Assembly: GCF_905220415.1 (NCBI RefSeq)
Contig: NC_059552.1
Span: 6,091,001-6,155,000, forward strand
DNA: 64,000 nucleotides
DNA from: Colias croceus
Taxonomy: Eukaryota > Arthropoda > Insecta > Lepidoptera > Pieridae
Reading direction: 5' to 3'
The translations under genes were made by a program, and so were the position numbers. This document shows positions 56,401 through 63,259 of the stretch, one piece after another. The notes beneath the pieces are model-generated. The model saw only the letters and a list, made by a program, of their open reading frames with translations. It ran no database searches and was not told where the DNA came from. Numbering within the stretch: position 1 is the first letter of the stretch; every line of letters starts with the position of its first letter.

Positions 56401-57732
56401 TATATTACTATGTGAGTATAATTAACTTACCTAATCAAAATAAAGCTGTTTTCTCAAATCAGCAAGAAGGATAACAAAAAATAAGTATAGGTAGGTACAT
56501 ATTGCAAATTGAATGGTCAGACGCAAGTAACAAGATTTCTTTGCTATCTACTGTATTTTCACCGCGCCTAGTTAACTTTTTCTCACGCTTTTTACGATAG
56601 TACCACAGTACGCCGTACCTACTACAAACATTATAATCGCATTACCTTACCTACTTAGTTATCTTTAAACCGCAATTGACTTCAAGATTGGCAACGAAAT
56701 AAGAGTTCCTATCTAAAATTACTTTGTTTTCTCAATCATATATTATAAAACGATAAAGAGTTTTTATTTGAATAATAATAACTAATGAATTCTGTGGATT
56801 TGAAAAGTATACGTAAGCGGATTTTTAAACACTGCGGTTGAAACCCGTCGGTAAACGCTCGACAGATGTTCCACAATTGCGGTTTTTATGCGAGAAGCCA
56901 ATTTCAACCGTATTGCAATACATTAAAGGTTAAGTAAGCATGCTGCGCTTCACATTAAACTCGAAATGTGGTTATCTGACATGTTTGCGGTAACATCTCC
57001 TATTTACGGAGAAACAACGCGGTTAACATTACGTTTTTCGTGCGATTTTATTTTGAAATACACAGTATTAATTAATAAACTAAAATTCGAAAGTGCGCTT
57101 GTAAGAAATTTCACGGGTAATTTAAATTTTTGGTACCTTCTTGGTACATGTTTCCGTCGATTGAACATAACACAGCGGGGGGCGCTTTTGTGACTTTATT
57201 TTATTATTACCGTATTGTTCACTTTTATTACCCAAATACCGAAAACGCAAAAACTTTAAAGCATTGTCTTTTTTTGTCTGTATTTATGCTTTCCAAAATT
57301 ATTTATTACCTACACTCTTTAGTTCGTGGTTCGAACTTTGAAGTGTGAAAGTACAAAACTGTTATTTTTAAAAGTGATATATTTCCTTGATTCATCATCT
57401 TTTTTTATGGTATTATTAATTTTTTTGTAGAATATGAATAGGTACTACATTAAGCAAATAAATAATGCAATAAAAAGCTTGATGATGCAACTTAATTTGA
57501 ATGATAACAACGTTTATAACGGTTCGATTTTTTTATATCTATTGCGTGCTTACTCAACTGTATTTTCTACGTATCTATTTCATATTGACTTAGCTTCATG
57601 TCAATTCTACATTATCTATGGCAAATACAAGTTGTATTTATACAAGGAATAAACGTATCTCACCGGATGCCTAGCGGCCGCCACGGCAGCAGCGGCGGCG
57701 GCGGCGTTCATTGCGCCCGCGCTAGGATACAT
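8366..57732 (-). CDS. gro: Groucho/TLE transcriptional corepressor, complete 16-exon coding region
   Basis: Groucho is a nuclear corepressor that tetramerises through its Q domain and is recruited by Hairy/E(spl), Engrailed-type and TCF factors. I assembled 16 exons with GT/AG sites and consistent phases: 2136 coding bases, 711 residues plus stop, close to fly Groucho as I recall it (about 719). Regions: N-terminal leader with an alanine run 1-23; Q domain about 24-138; GP region 139-205; CcN-like region about 206-260; SP region to about 380; seven-blade WD40 propeller about 390-711, ending ATVYEVIY. Tyr473 and Arg475, in NYIRS, match residues lining the WRPW/eh1 pocket in TLE1. The start is MYPS, as in the family. 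Joined exons: 57664-57732, 52579-52676, 51516-51579, 50522-50566, 36793-36930, 29899-30100, 27186-27211, 15714-15815, 15412-15533, 13008-13298, 12114-12360, 11157-11336, 10375-10535, 10040-10122, 9542-9741, 8366-8473. The span includes introns. Confidence 0.97.
8474..9541 (-). other. groucho intron 15
   Basis: 1068 bases. It contains the dispersed repeat at 9263-9505; otherwise AT-rich with no other feature seen. Confidence 0.9.
9263..9505 (-). repeat. Dispersed lepidopteran repeat, copy C, in groucho intron 15
   Basis: CCATACTAATATTATAAATG, CGAAAGTAACTCTGTCTGTC, CTACTGAACCAATTTGCATG, CGGGAACGGAAACTTTACGG, ending GGGTGGAAAGCTAGTA. Read in reverse it is the longest of the three copies. The plus-strand ORF crossing 9341-9733 is a chance join of this repeat to antisense of exon 15. 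Confidence 0.8.
9542..9741 (-). CDS. gro: groucho coding exon 15 (WD40)
   Basis: It completes Gly610 and encodes 611-676, EWLAVGMENSNVEVLH, PDKYQLHLHESCVLSLRF, GKWFVSTGKDNLLNAWRTP and YGASIFQ. Donor GTAATG. A dispersed repeat begins only 36 bases inside the following intron. Confidence 0.98.
10040..10122 (-). CDS. gro: groucho coding exon 14 (WD40)
   Basis: 83 bases completing Arg582 and encoding 583-609, SWDLREGRQLQQHDFSSQI then FSLGYCPT. Nearly identical to fly and vertebrate sequence. Flanked by introns of 252 and 298 bases, with donor GTGAGT. Confidence 0.98.
10375..10535 (-). CDS. gro: groucho coding exon 13 (WD40 blades)
   Basis: It encodes residues 529-581 plus two bases: VCFSCCSDGNIAVWDLHNQ, RQFQGHTDGASCIDIS and KLWTGGLDNTV. 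Two recognisable WD units with GH and WD dipeptides. Acceptor TTCCAG, donor GTATGT. Confidence 0.98.
10536..11156 (-). other. groucho intron 12
   Basis: 621 bases. A GC-rich stretch at about 10853-10935 (TATCGCGGGCCTTGAGCGCG, ATTCCGTAACG, TTTACCGCGGG) contrasts with AT-rich flanks and may be a dispersed repeat. No coding frame fits the gene. Confidence 0.85.
11157..11336 (-). CDS. gro: groucho coding exon 12 (WD40, peptide-binding pore)
   Basis: It encodes residues 469-528, QRDNYIRSVKLLPDGRTLI through SIWDLASPTPR to ALAISPDSK. The NYIRS Tyr and Arg correspond to pore residues that contact WRPW and eh1 ligands in TLE1. In phase 0 at both ends, with acceptor TTTCAG and donor GTAAGT. Confidence 0.98.
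11409..11487. repeat. Palindrome-bearing repeat, copy 1
   Basis: TTTAACCCATTGAGCC, CGATCGGTCC, then arms GACACAATAGA and TCTATTGTGTC around TTT (11445-11469), then ATTCCGGGGCCTGA. About 79 bases, matched by a second copy 480 bases away. Confidence 0.8.
11888..11968. repeat. Palindrome-bearing repeat, copy 2
   Basis: TTTAACCCATCGAGCC, CGATCGGTCC, ATAATAGATTTTCTAT, then GTTCCGGGGCCTGA. Same orientation as copy 1. The palindrome has one decayed position. Confidence 0.8.
12114..12360 (-). CDS. gro: groucho coding exon 11 (WD40 propeller, blade 1)
   Basis: It completes Pro386 and encodes 387-468, AYSFHVSAEGQMQPVPFP through IPRHARQ, HGEVVCAVTVSSPTKYVY and GCVKVWDISQP to DCL. This is the start of the C-terminal propeller and is almost identical to TLE. 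The exon is clearly GC-richer than its surroundings. Acceptor TTACAG, donor GTGAGT. Confidence 0.98.
12361..13007 (-). other. groucho intron 10
   Basis: 647 bases. The part nearest exon 11 (about 12465-12580) is GC-rich, with a minus-strand open frame that ends in a stop before exon 11, so it is not in frame with the gene. Possibly a repeat fragment. The remainder is AT-rich. Confidence 0.85.
13008..13298 (-). CDS. gro: groucho coding exon 10 (SP region)
   Basis: It encodes residues 289-385 plus two bases. The start is Ser/Thr/Pro-rich (SGTSSNASTPSAKKLDEKP, TPISKPVTPTSG), as in the TLE SP region. A less conserved Ala/Pro/Tyr-rich part follows, and the exon ends IPGGKP, which leads into the conserved AYSFH of exon 11. 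Donor GTGAGT. The regulatory SP region diverges quickly between phyla. Confidence 0.95.
13299..15411 (-). other. groucho intron 9
   Basis: 2113 bases of mostly unique AT-rich sequence with one MITE (14094-14268). No gene seen. Confidence 0.9.
14094..14268. mobile_element. 175-base MITE with 33-base terminal inverted repeats
   Basis: The left end AGGGCCGATTTTTCAATGCT and the right end (reverse complement AGGGCTGATTTTTCAATGCT) continue as TGGATAAAACTTA on both sides. Flanking TA dinucleotides at 14092-14093 and 14269-14270 look like a target duplication, fitting the Tc1/mariner superfamily. Non-coding. Confidence 0.8.
15412..15533 (-). CDS. gro: groucho coding exon 9 (CcN to SP region)
   Basis: It encodes residues 249-288 plus two bases: ELVVDDASEEPTSP, then SPRENGLDK, a string shared with vertebrate TLEs, and PPHSP. 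The LVVD motif anchors the alignment. The acidic SDGEKSD cluster that precedes LVVD in fly and vertebrates is missing. The donor is GTAATT, weaker than the others in this gene. Confidence 0.94.
15714..15815 (-). CDS. gro: groucho coding exon 8 (CcN region, NLS)
   Basis: It encodes residues 215-248: RNSISPGEREKYRTRSP, then a lysine-rich HKKLKKEEK likely to be the nuclear localisation signal, ending DMGH. SP dipeptides are candidate proline-directed kinase sites. In phase 0 at both ends (acceptor TTGCAG, donor GTAAGT). Confidence 0.95.
15816..27185 (-). other. groucho intron 7, large and largely repeat-free
   Basis: 11.4 kb. No intact gene and no clear transposon ends. Several blocks of moderate to high GC alternate with AT-rich DNA (about 16000-16850, 17630-17880, 18360-18540, 19490-19540, 20730-20960, 24590-24680, 24930-25220, 26010-26110). 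Candidate enhancers, without proof here. Confidence 0.7.
18360..18540. promoter_or_regulatory. GC-rich island in intron 7 with repeated CGGTTAACCGGA sites
   Basis: Strongly GC-rich, with many CpG and long G runs. Two identical 12-mers CGGTTAACCGGA at 18467 and 18486. A CRE-like TGACGTAA lies just upstream near 18352. It could be an enhancer or an internal promoter; no first exon could be identified. Confidence 0.35.
27186..27211 (-). CDS. gro: groucho coding exon 7 (26-base microexon)
   Basis: Only 26 bases, completing residue 206 (Gly) and encoding ISSAEERH (207-214). It is flanked by TTCTCAG and GTGAGT. It is needed to restore phase: exon 6 ends in phase 1 and exon 8 starts in phase 0. The peptide corresponds to the AAAEERLRNS stretch of fly Groucho. 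It is isolated between introns of 2.7 and 11.4 kb. Confidence 0.88.
27212..29898 (-). other. groucho intron 6
   Basis: 2687 bases. It includes a near-perfect hairpin (28243-28313) and a G-rich patch (about 29060-29185). No gene seen. Confidence 0.85.
28243..28313. repeat. Near-perfect hairpin in intron 6
   Basis: A 29-base left arm (TTTGTTTTATTATAATCAGT and on) pairs with the right arm, which differs only by a 7-base insertion that duplicates part of GATTA. The loop is about 7 bases. AT-rich, with no transposon termini recognised. Confidence 0.75.
29899..30100 (-). CDS. gro: groucho coding exon 6 (GP region)
   Basis: It encodes residues 139-205 plus one base. Gly/Pro/Leu-rich (GAPPLPLLGQGALPPAGLLG), then LAKPPDIHRPDDKGN, which parallels the end of the fly GP region (KPPEHHRPD). 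The GP region is poorly conserved between phyla, so the call rests on position, composition, splice phase and that C-terminal motif. In TLE proteins this region helps recruit histone deacetylase. Confidence 0.93.
32640..33095 (+). repeat. Possible retroelement 3' tail with (TTTA)n end
   Basis: A T-rich stretch contains the palindrome CCACTGAAAATCAGTGG (32850-32866) and an inverted pair GGCACGAATG/CATTCGTGCC. It ends with AATAAACG and (TTTA)n at 33063-33094. The layout suggests a retrotransposon 3' end, but no family was recognised. Confidence 0.3.
36652..36673. repeat. (ATTCG)n microsatellite
   Basis: About four and a half tandem copies of ATTCG in intron 5, 120 bases from exon 5. Confidence 0.85.
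36793..36930 (-). CDS. gro: groucho coding exon 5 (Q domain, tetramerisation helix)
   Basis: It encodes residues 93-138, starting TEIAKRLNAIIAQILPFL and ending VTMTELNAIIG, the second Q-domain helix with its leucine-rich face and the conserved AVERAKQVTM stretch. In phase 0 at both ends, with acceptor TTGCAG and donor GTAAGT. Confidence 0.97.
38246..38274 (+). other. G-quadruplex-capable tract
   Basis: Four G runs of four or more (GGGGGG, GGGG, GGGGG, GGGGG) with loops of 1, 2 and 6 bases. It lies on the plus strand, so groucho pre-mRNA carries the C-rich complement. Confidence 0.6.
44419..44450. repeat. Heptamer tandem repeat CGGCACT
   Basis: Four and a half copies with single changes: CGGCACT, CAGCACT, CGGCACT, CGGCAGT, CGGC. 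Confidence 0.8.
49333..50177 (+). mobile_element. Deleted TA-target DNA transposon in intron 4
   Basis: 24-base terminal inverted repeats, TAGGTCTACCAGAATCTGAT... at left and TAGGTAAACCAGAATCTGAT... (reverse complement) at right, agree at 22 of 24 positions and are flanked by TA. The 845-base interior is AT-rich and keeps only a short open frame near the left end. Tc1/mariner-type by target and termini; non-autonomous. Confidence 0.75.
49489..49629 (+). pseudogene. Truncated transposase-like N-terminus
   Basis: 46-residue frame beginning MSQKPLRSQARGVVYNVY, inside the TIR-bounded element, then a premature stop. The SQARxxVYNVY pattern resembles the N-terminus of transposase-like ORFs I recall from Lepidoptera. 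No catalytic domain remains. Confidence 0.5.
50522..50566 (-). CDS. gro: groucho coding exon 4 (Q domain, 45 bases)
   Basis: It encodes residues 78-92, YYEMSYGLNVEMHKQ, a nearly invariant Groucho/TLE segment. The exon is in phase 0 at both ends, with acceptor TTACAG and donor GTATGT. It follows a 949-base intron and precedes the largest intron of the gene (13.6 kb). Confidence 0.96.
50567..51515 (-). other. groucho intron 3
   Basis: 949 bases of unique sequence with a GC-richer middle (about 50640-50890). No gene or repeat recognised. Confidence 0.9.
51516..51579 (-). CDS. gro: groucho coding exon 3 (Q domain)
   Basis: 64 bases completing residue 56 (Asn) and encoding 57-77, LKLECEKLASEK followed by IEIQRHYVM. 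The acceptor is TTTCAG and the donor GTAAGT. Fly has Thr and Met where this protein has the two Ile of IEI, both conservative for a coiled coil. Confidence 0.95.
51580..52578 (-). other. groucho intron 2
   Basis: 999 bases, AT-rich. Nothing beyond short homopolymers seen. Confidence 0.9.
52579..52676 (-). CDS. gro: groucho coding exon 2 (Q domain, first part)
   Basis: It encodes residues 24-55 plus two bases, including GQPIKFTVGESCDRIKEEF and FLQAQYH, the first Q-domain amphipathic helix. The donor is GTGAGT at 52578. The acceptor is a tandem CAGCAG; the upstream choice would start the exon at 52679 and add one Gln without changing frame. Confidence 0.95.
52677..57663 (-). other. groucho intron 1 (first coding intron)
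   Basis: About 5 kb. A GC-richer, purine-skewed block lies at 52920-53400. Two small hairpins lie at 54127-54169 and 54885-54960. The rest is AT-rich unique sequence. A likely place for regulatory elements, but none is proven. Confidence 0.75.
57664..57732 (-). CDS. gro: groucho coding exon 1 (initiator exon)
   Basis: It encodes residues 1-23, beginning MYPSAGAMN and continuing into a run of seven alanines, then RHP. A GTGAG donor follows at 57663, in phase 0. The MYPS start matches the fly and vertebrate family. A second in-frame Met at residue 8 is less likely to be the start. Confidence 0.9.
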
Positions 57733-58030
57733 CCCCACGTCAAACACACGCGGTCATCGTCTGCAACACTAAAATAAATACGACACACCACACACTCCAC
57801 TCTAGAACACAAAAATCAACACTGCAAGTGAGCGCACTCCGCGCGGTCAATTACACTCGATACGTTTACTAAAAAGTACGGAATACAACCTTCTCGTCCG
57901 AGCGCTGCGAGCGAACTGGCGCGTCGCCGCGGGGGGACTGCCTCACCCCCGTACCCTTCCTCCGCTGCCACCCTTCGCATGCCGTTGCCACTTGCCATCC
58001 ATATTTTCTCCACTCGAATTTTTCGTTGAC
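57733..58030 (-). promoter_or_regulatory. gro: groucho 5' leader and probable promoter region
   Basis: A GC-rich block directly before the MYPS start, with abrupt return to AT-rich DNA beyond about 58030. No TATA box or clear initiator could be fixed, so the transcription start is unknown. A 65-codon open frame at 57816-58013 would be an upstream ORF if transcription starts beyond it. Confidence 0.4.
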
Positions 58031-58800
58031 TATCTTCATGTTTGAGGAATACTTAGGCGAATCGAAGATACACGCTCAGATACGTATTATTTGGAGATTT
58101 TCTCGTGTGTTCGTGAATACGTTTTGTTGTTCACCAATATTATAATTATTTTGACTTTTATCACACGATTTTAAGGTACCTAGGTAGGTTGCTAGTAGTT
58201 AAGTAAGTAGTTGGATCATGGGTAATTAAAAACTAACTGGCATACCCATTACCCATCGATCCAGTCTATGTACCTATTTGTTAACACATGTCAACCTTCC
58301 CACTGATAAGTAACTAGGTACCTACCTTGAAGTATTTCCCAGGTTGAATATTTAACATCCAATTATTCGTTAAAACATTTTAAAGCTGAGAATCTTTCTT
58401 TCATATTCTTGAACCTTTAGATATTAAAAGCGCCTTTGACTCTAATTGCGCTCTTAAATGTTTACAATACTTTTTTTTCTTTTTATTCCGATTTAAATAC
58501 GTAGGTATGTATAGATACAAAAATCCAAATTCTTAAAGCCTATAAACTGTTTGAATAAGTTGTGTTGTTTCAAGTTAGGTACCTATTACCTACGCTATAA
58601 AATAAATGACTGCAATTGACAACTTATCATATCTCGAGTCACGACAAATAGGCTTAAAGCCAAAAGAAAAATGTAGAATGATGTAACAATCTGAAAACAT
58701 GATAAAATACGGACAAATTAAATTATTACAAATGAAAGTCGTTTATTAAAATAAAAAGAATAAAACCGGCGTCAAATACCTAACCCATAACTATTTGTTA
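58031..58800. other. Upstream DNA of groucho
   Basis: AT-rich, with several TAGGTACCTA-type palindromes (for example at 58316). No gene or transposon end seen. Confidence 0.6.
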
Positions 58801-59094
58801 TAAATAAAAATAACTGCGTTAAAAACAACCGACTTCAAAAACGGAAAAGTAAGAAATAAAAAAGATTTGATATTATTAATTACTACATATTATTTTTATG
58901 TGCTATTTACTAAAAAGGTTTGATGTCGGTGCACGGGCTTAATACTAAGTGCTTAGTGTTTGGCACCGACTTCAAACCTATTTAATAAATAGCACATAAA
59001 AATAATATGTAGTAATTAATAATATCAAATCTTTTTTATTTCTTACTTTTCCGTTTTTGAAGTCGGTTGTTTTTAACGCAGTTATTTTTATTTA
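58801..59094. repeat. Long near-perfect palindrome, 132-base arms
   Basis: Left arm 58801-58932 and right arm 58963-59094 are equal in length. I count three mismatches, all close to the 30-base loop, so about 98% identity. Each arm carries AACCGACTTCAAAAA, a terminal motif of the surrounding repeat. Non-coding. If transcribed it would fold into a long double-stranded stem. Confidence 0.9.
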
Positions 59095-59471
59095 ATACTT
59101 TTTAGTGTATTTTTCAACACGAATCAAACGAGCCCAAACTCGATAAAGTTGAGTCAATATATTACTGAGTTCCTATGGCCACCTTCCGATTCCATCATCA
59201 GATCAGCTCCATGTCATGATAATGTTTCATCGCTATCCAATTTACATTCGTATACAAAATTTCAGCTCAATCGGTTACCGGGAAGTGAATCAAAGTTACT
59301 TGCTACATTGAAATTAAGTCATCGAGTACAGACAAAAATGCTCATAAAATAAAAACTACTAGGCCTAGCCGAATAAAATTTTTATGGGACCAATTCGACA
59401 CCATCCCGCATCGAACAAAAAAAGAATCACGTAAATCGGTTCAGAAACCTCGGAGTAATCGGTGTACATAC

Positions 59472-59502
<31 letters not shown>

Positions 59503-59547
59503 CCGGCCGAATTGATAACCTCCTCCTTTTTTTTGAAGTCGGTTAAT
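59095..59547. mobile_element. Dispersed repeat ending in GAAGTCGGTT, with A27 run
   Basis: It contains AATTTCAGCTCAATCGGTTA, GTAAATCGGTTCAGAAACC, a 27-base A run (59472-59498), then CGGCCGAATTGATAACCTCC and TTTTGAAGTCGGTTAA. This end sequence is common in Lepidoptera. The outer terminus is the inverse of the motif in the left palindrome arm, so 58827-59545 may be one composite element. No coding sequence kept; class unknown. Confidence 0.6.
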
Positions 59548-61485
59548 AAGACCAACACGTTAAGTTAAAGCGTATATCAACAAACGTGTTACTTCTTCAC
59601 AATAGTCAATTAAAGTGAAGCCGCAAGGTAATTCAAATATTGTATTATCTGTATGATAAATTCATCACATTCGAGCCGTAATACGACAGCTCTCGAACAA
59701 AATGAGGTTCTATAAATACGCCAGAAACGACTTAAGTGTCGTGCGATTACTTTCTGTAAACAACGCTAAGTAGGGGAGATACGGCGAAAGAATACTTCGG
59801 AACTAAAAGAGACATTAACTTGAGGTATTCTGAGCAAAAAGCTTAACTAATCCATTAAAGTTTAACTTTCCAAATGAACTTTAAACCGACAAGATGAAAT
59901 ATCATTTCGACCTCGTTTTTGAGCTATTTTAATTTGTAGAGTTGAAGTATTGTGAGGGTTTTCCCGGGATACTTTATCCGAAGTCGTCTCAAAGCGTAGA
60001 CATACTTGCAGCGGTAAGTGCGCTGGCAACTCGTAAAGAATTCGCGTTTTGTAATTTACGTGCCATTTACAATCGCGCGACGTAACGAGCCGAGACAAAA
60101 AACGCAGTTGACGTCCACCAACGTTCATTTATTTTTTTATCATTGTACCTAAGAGGTAATAACTTATGAGATAGCCTGTCTCACGACTCTCACCGCGTGT
60201 CGCAATATAAATTTTATCAGTAGGTAATTAAAACGATTTGGATTTTATATCTTTATAGAAACTAATAATCCAATTTTTTCGTCATGATAAAATTATTCTA
60301 CAATAGATTTTGGTTATCAACAGATTTTTAAAATATGTAAACTGTATCTAATTGGTATTAGAAAATATTTAATTAATACCTATACCTAGCTGGCTATCAA
60401 AACAAAAGTAGGTATCTACTAGCCATTTACCTGCTCAAAAGATAACATGTACCTACAATTGAAGAAGTTCTCAGGAGATTTAAACTTATAGTGGAGTTAA
60501 GTTTTTACAATTAATTAATAAAAATTTGAGGCACTGCTTGTTCACAATGCGTCTCGCCCAGATGACGTGTGAAACACGACGCGACGCGGACGTCGTAACA
60601 ATAGAAGCTGATGGGCTTCTTATTCCATCGTTTACTGTCACTTAAAAAAGCATTTTCATTTTAAACTGATAAAGCAAAAATCTTGTTTAAAACAAAAATT
60701 GTTTACCTACCTAAACGATAGGTTTGTAAATTCTGCCAATCATTCTGGCATATCGAAGAAATGTTTTGATTTAAACATTGGATATAGAACTGAATAGGTA
60801 CCTAGGTACATATATTTTTAGATTTCGATACATGATTTAAACAAAAATCGTTCGTGATAATGGTTCTTAGTTCGCTTCTTCTCAAAACAGTTTAAATAAT
60901 TTATTTATTAATGTAATAAATAATAATATTAACCTACTTAAAAACCTTTTTAAAATAATTCTGGATTCAAAACTTTATTTAAAATTACCTAGTCCGAAGG
61001 TAGATAGATATCTGATATAATATAGGTACCTAGGTACCTACTTACTATAGATAATTTCAACAAAACAACAACTACTAAATTAGAAAATGCGTCTTCATCA
61101 ACAAAATTGATATCACAATTAAATATCAGATCTTGATCAATTTGCTATTGAATTAATTATTATTGCTTCCTCCATCGCTCCGATCTAACCTATAAAAATA
61201 TTAACACATTATCGATTATTCGTTACTGATACGAGTGGTGTTAAAGATCAGTAGCGATCTGATAAACAATCAATTTATCTACCAACTACTACAAAAACAT
61301 CACGTTGTCTGTTCTGGAAATTATAAAAAATGAGCAATATGTTCAAGATCAATAACATACATCAATTAATCTCACATCAACGGTACAAACTCGTACACAC
61401 ACATTTATTCACACGTTCTAATAAACAATATTATTTTAACTCATTCATTAAAAGATCAGTAGCACGGCGATAAACAAGTTCTGAT

Positions 61486-61560
61486 TAATTGTTAAGTCAG
61501 CGGTTGGCGGAATAAACGTGACGCCACATCACTCCAAACATTACGCAAACAATTTGTATA
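61486..61560. repeat. Diverged duplicated unit, copy 1
   Basis: TAATTGTTAAGTCAGCGG, AATAAACGTGACGCCACA, TTACGCAAACAATTTGTATA. Matched in order by the unit at 61898-61985. Confidence 0.6.
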
Positions 61561-61897
61561 ATTTGTTCAAACTTAATTCGACATTTCATTTATTCAAATA
61601 CTTTGAAACTTTTTATAAATAAAGATGTTATTTCACTTATTGAAAAGTATTTTATAAGCGACTATTGATGTTTTTTGCTGCTAACGAACAAAAAATAAAG
61701 GACGAACCACCTCAACAACAATTAACAAAGTCGCCGGCAAAAGCAGCCATTATATCTAGGTACAGGCGACTCTACATTTTTATTTATTACGAACTTACTG
61801 ATTTACATTATTACAATGCAATTAAGCGAAACATATCAATACATTATATTGTTCATTAAACGGTAATAGTATATCAGTGGTTAATAAAAAAGTGGTT

Positions 61898-61985
61898 TAA
61901 TTGCCAAGTCAGCGGTCAGTAAAACAAACGCGTCGCACGCCACACTTGAAACAGTGCATAATTAACGCGAACAATTAGTTGTATA
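61898..61985. repeat. Diverged duplicated unit, copy 2
   Basis: TAATTGCCAAGTCAGCGG, AACAAACGCGTCGCACGCCA, TTAACGCGAACAATTAGTT, GTATA. Same orientation as copy 1, with small insertions. Confidence 0.6.
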
Positions 61986-62959
61986 GCCGAGAGAAAAAAC
62001 CATTTGAACCGTGTTTCCCAGAAGGCTCGGATTCGTTCATTCTTGTATTTTTTGTCGGAATGCTTAATGGTTGGAATAGCGAGCGAAAAATTATTACATA
62101 CATTTAGTGGGTATTGTAACAATAATACGGGATTGTGTAATTGATTAACCGATGAATAATAGATGCCGCTCATTATACAGCTTTCCTTCTTCGAATTATG
62201 TGTTAATTATTGTCGCGGCTTCGCAAAATTCATTTACGTAGATAAATAAATACGAAATTGGGAGTCATAATACCTAATTGTCAGCTGTTGTCACATAACA
62301 ATTTCGTGAACTTTCGAATTGAGTTGTAAAATGCGATAACATTCTCCGAATATAACTGTTTAAGTAATGTATGAAATTGGAGATCGTCATGACAATAATA
62401 GGACGCATCATTAAAGTGTGTATCGGTATGGAAAATATCTCGATCAAAGGCACGGCGTGGCGCGGGGGAGTTGCGTATTGTAGCATTCATGATTCATTTA
62501 GCATTAGATAATGCCCCCGGCTGTAGGGTAGACTGGGTACGATTGAAACAAAGGACGGTTGAAACAACACGAATATCTCGTAAACCGTTGGTGGGGGGGT
62601 TAGGGGTCCAAGGGGAAAATGAAGCGCACAACTGTTCTAAACACGAACAACAATGTTGCGTCGATCTCCGCGCGCTTCAGCTGATTTTATAAGACCCTAT
62701 TGTGTTTTTATGACCAAAAGTAAGTATTTTGGCTTGGAGATTTTTCCAATTATTAGCGTTTCTATTTAAGTGACAGTATTAAGTGTGCGTTTTTGTTTGA
62801 AGTGAATCTTGTGGAATATGAAATTGTGACTAGTTTTTGTGTATCATTGTTGTTACAATTACTATAACTGTATTTTACCTAAAGTAGGAGTTGGGGACGG
62901 TTGAAACATTTTTTTTGGGTACGGTTGAAACATTGTTGTAATTGTTTTTGATTTTTTTG

Positions 62960-63097
62960 AAGCCGATAGTACGTGTAAGAGAGATTTTGGGAAGACAAAT
63001 AGACTTGACGAAGTACAAAGACGCATATGAGGAGGTGAAAACCGGAGAATCATTGCGAAAAGCGGCAGAGAAGCGCGATTATTCGTTTCTAAGGTAA
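62960..63097 (+). pseudogene. Transposase N-terminal remnant (helix-turn-helix)
   Basis: An open frame reads KPIVRVREILGRQIDLTKY, then DAYEEVKTGESLRKAAEK, ending YSFLR at a TAA. GESLRKAAE is typical of the psq-type helix-turn-helix of pogo-like transposases. No start codon in frame; broken before the DDE domain. Confidence 0.6.
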
Positions 63098-63112
63098 ATT
63101 CGAATGCGAGAT

Positions 63113-63259
63113 GACTCTGGCGAGCAAGAAAACAAAAAAATGGGATACAATAGAGGATATAACAATAGAAGGTATAATAATAGAGGGCGAAAAATCAGGA
63201 AGTCTACTATTTACAGTGACACACCAGATAAAGAAGAGATAAAAAAGAGCCAGAATTAA
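63113..63259 (+). pseudogene. Transposase C-terminal remnant
   Basis: A 48-residue frame rich in Asn, Arg and Lys, with RKSTIYSDTPDKEEIKKSQN before a TAA. The IYxDTPxK pattern resembles the C-terminus of pogo/Tigger-type transposases. It lies 15 bases after the N-terminal remnant, so the middle of the gene has been deleted. Confidence 0.5.

Larger units (their letters stand above)
59548..62523. other. Upstream intergenic DNA
   Basis: About 3 kb, AT-rich, no gene recognised. It contains a diverged local duplication (61245-61985, separate entries) and several GTAGGTACC palindromes. Confidence 0.6.

Noticed and set aside
59149..59352. 67-codon plus-strand frame upstream of groucho
   Set aside because: It lies within the dispersed repeat ending in GAAGTCGGTT and resembles no known protein.
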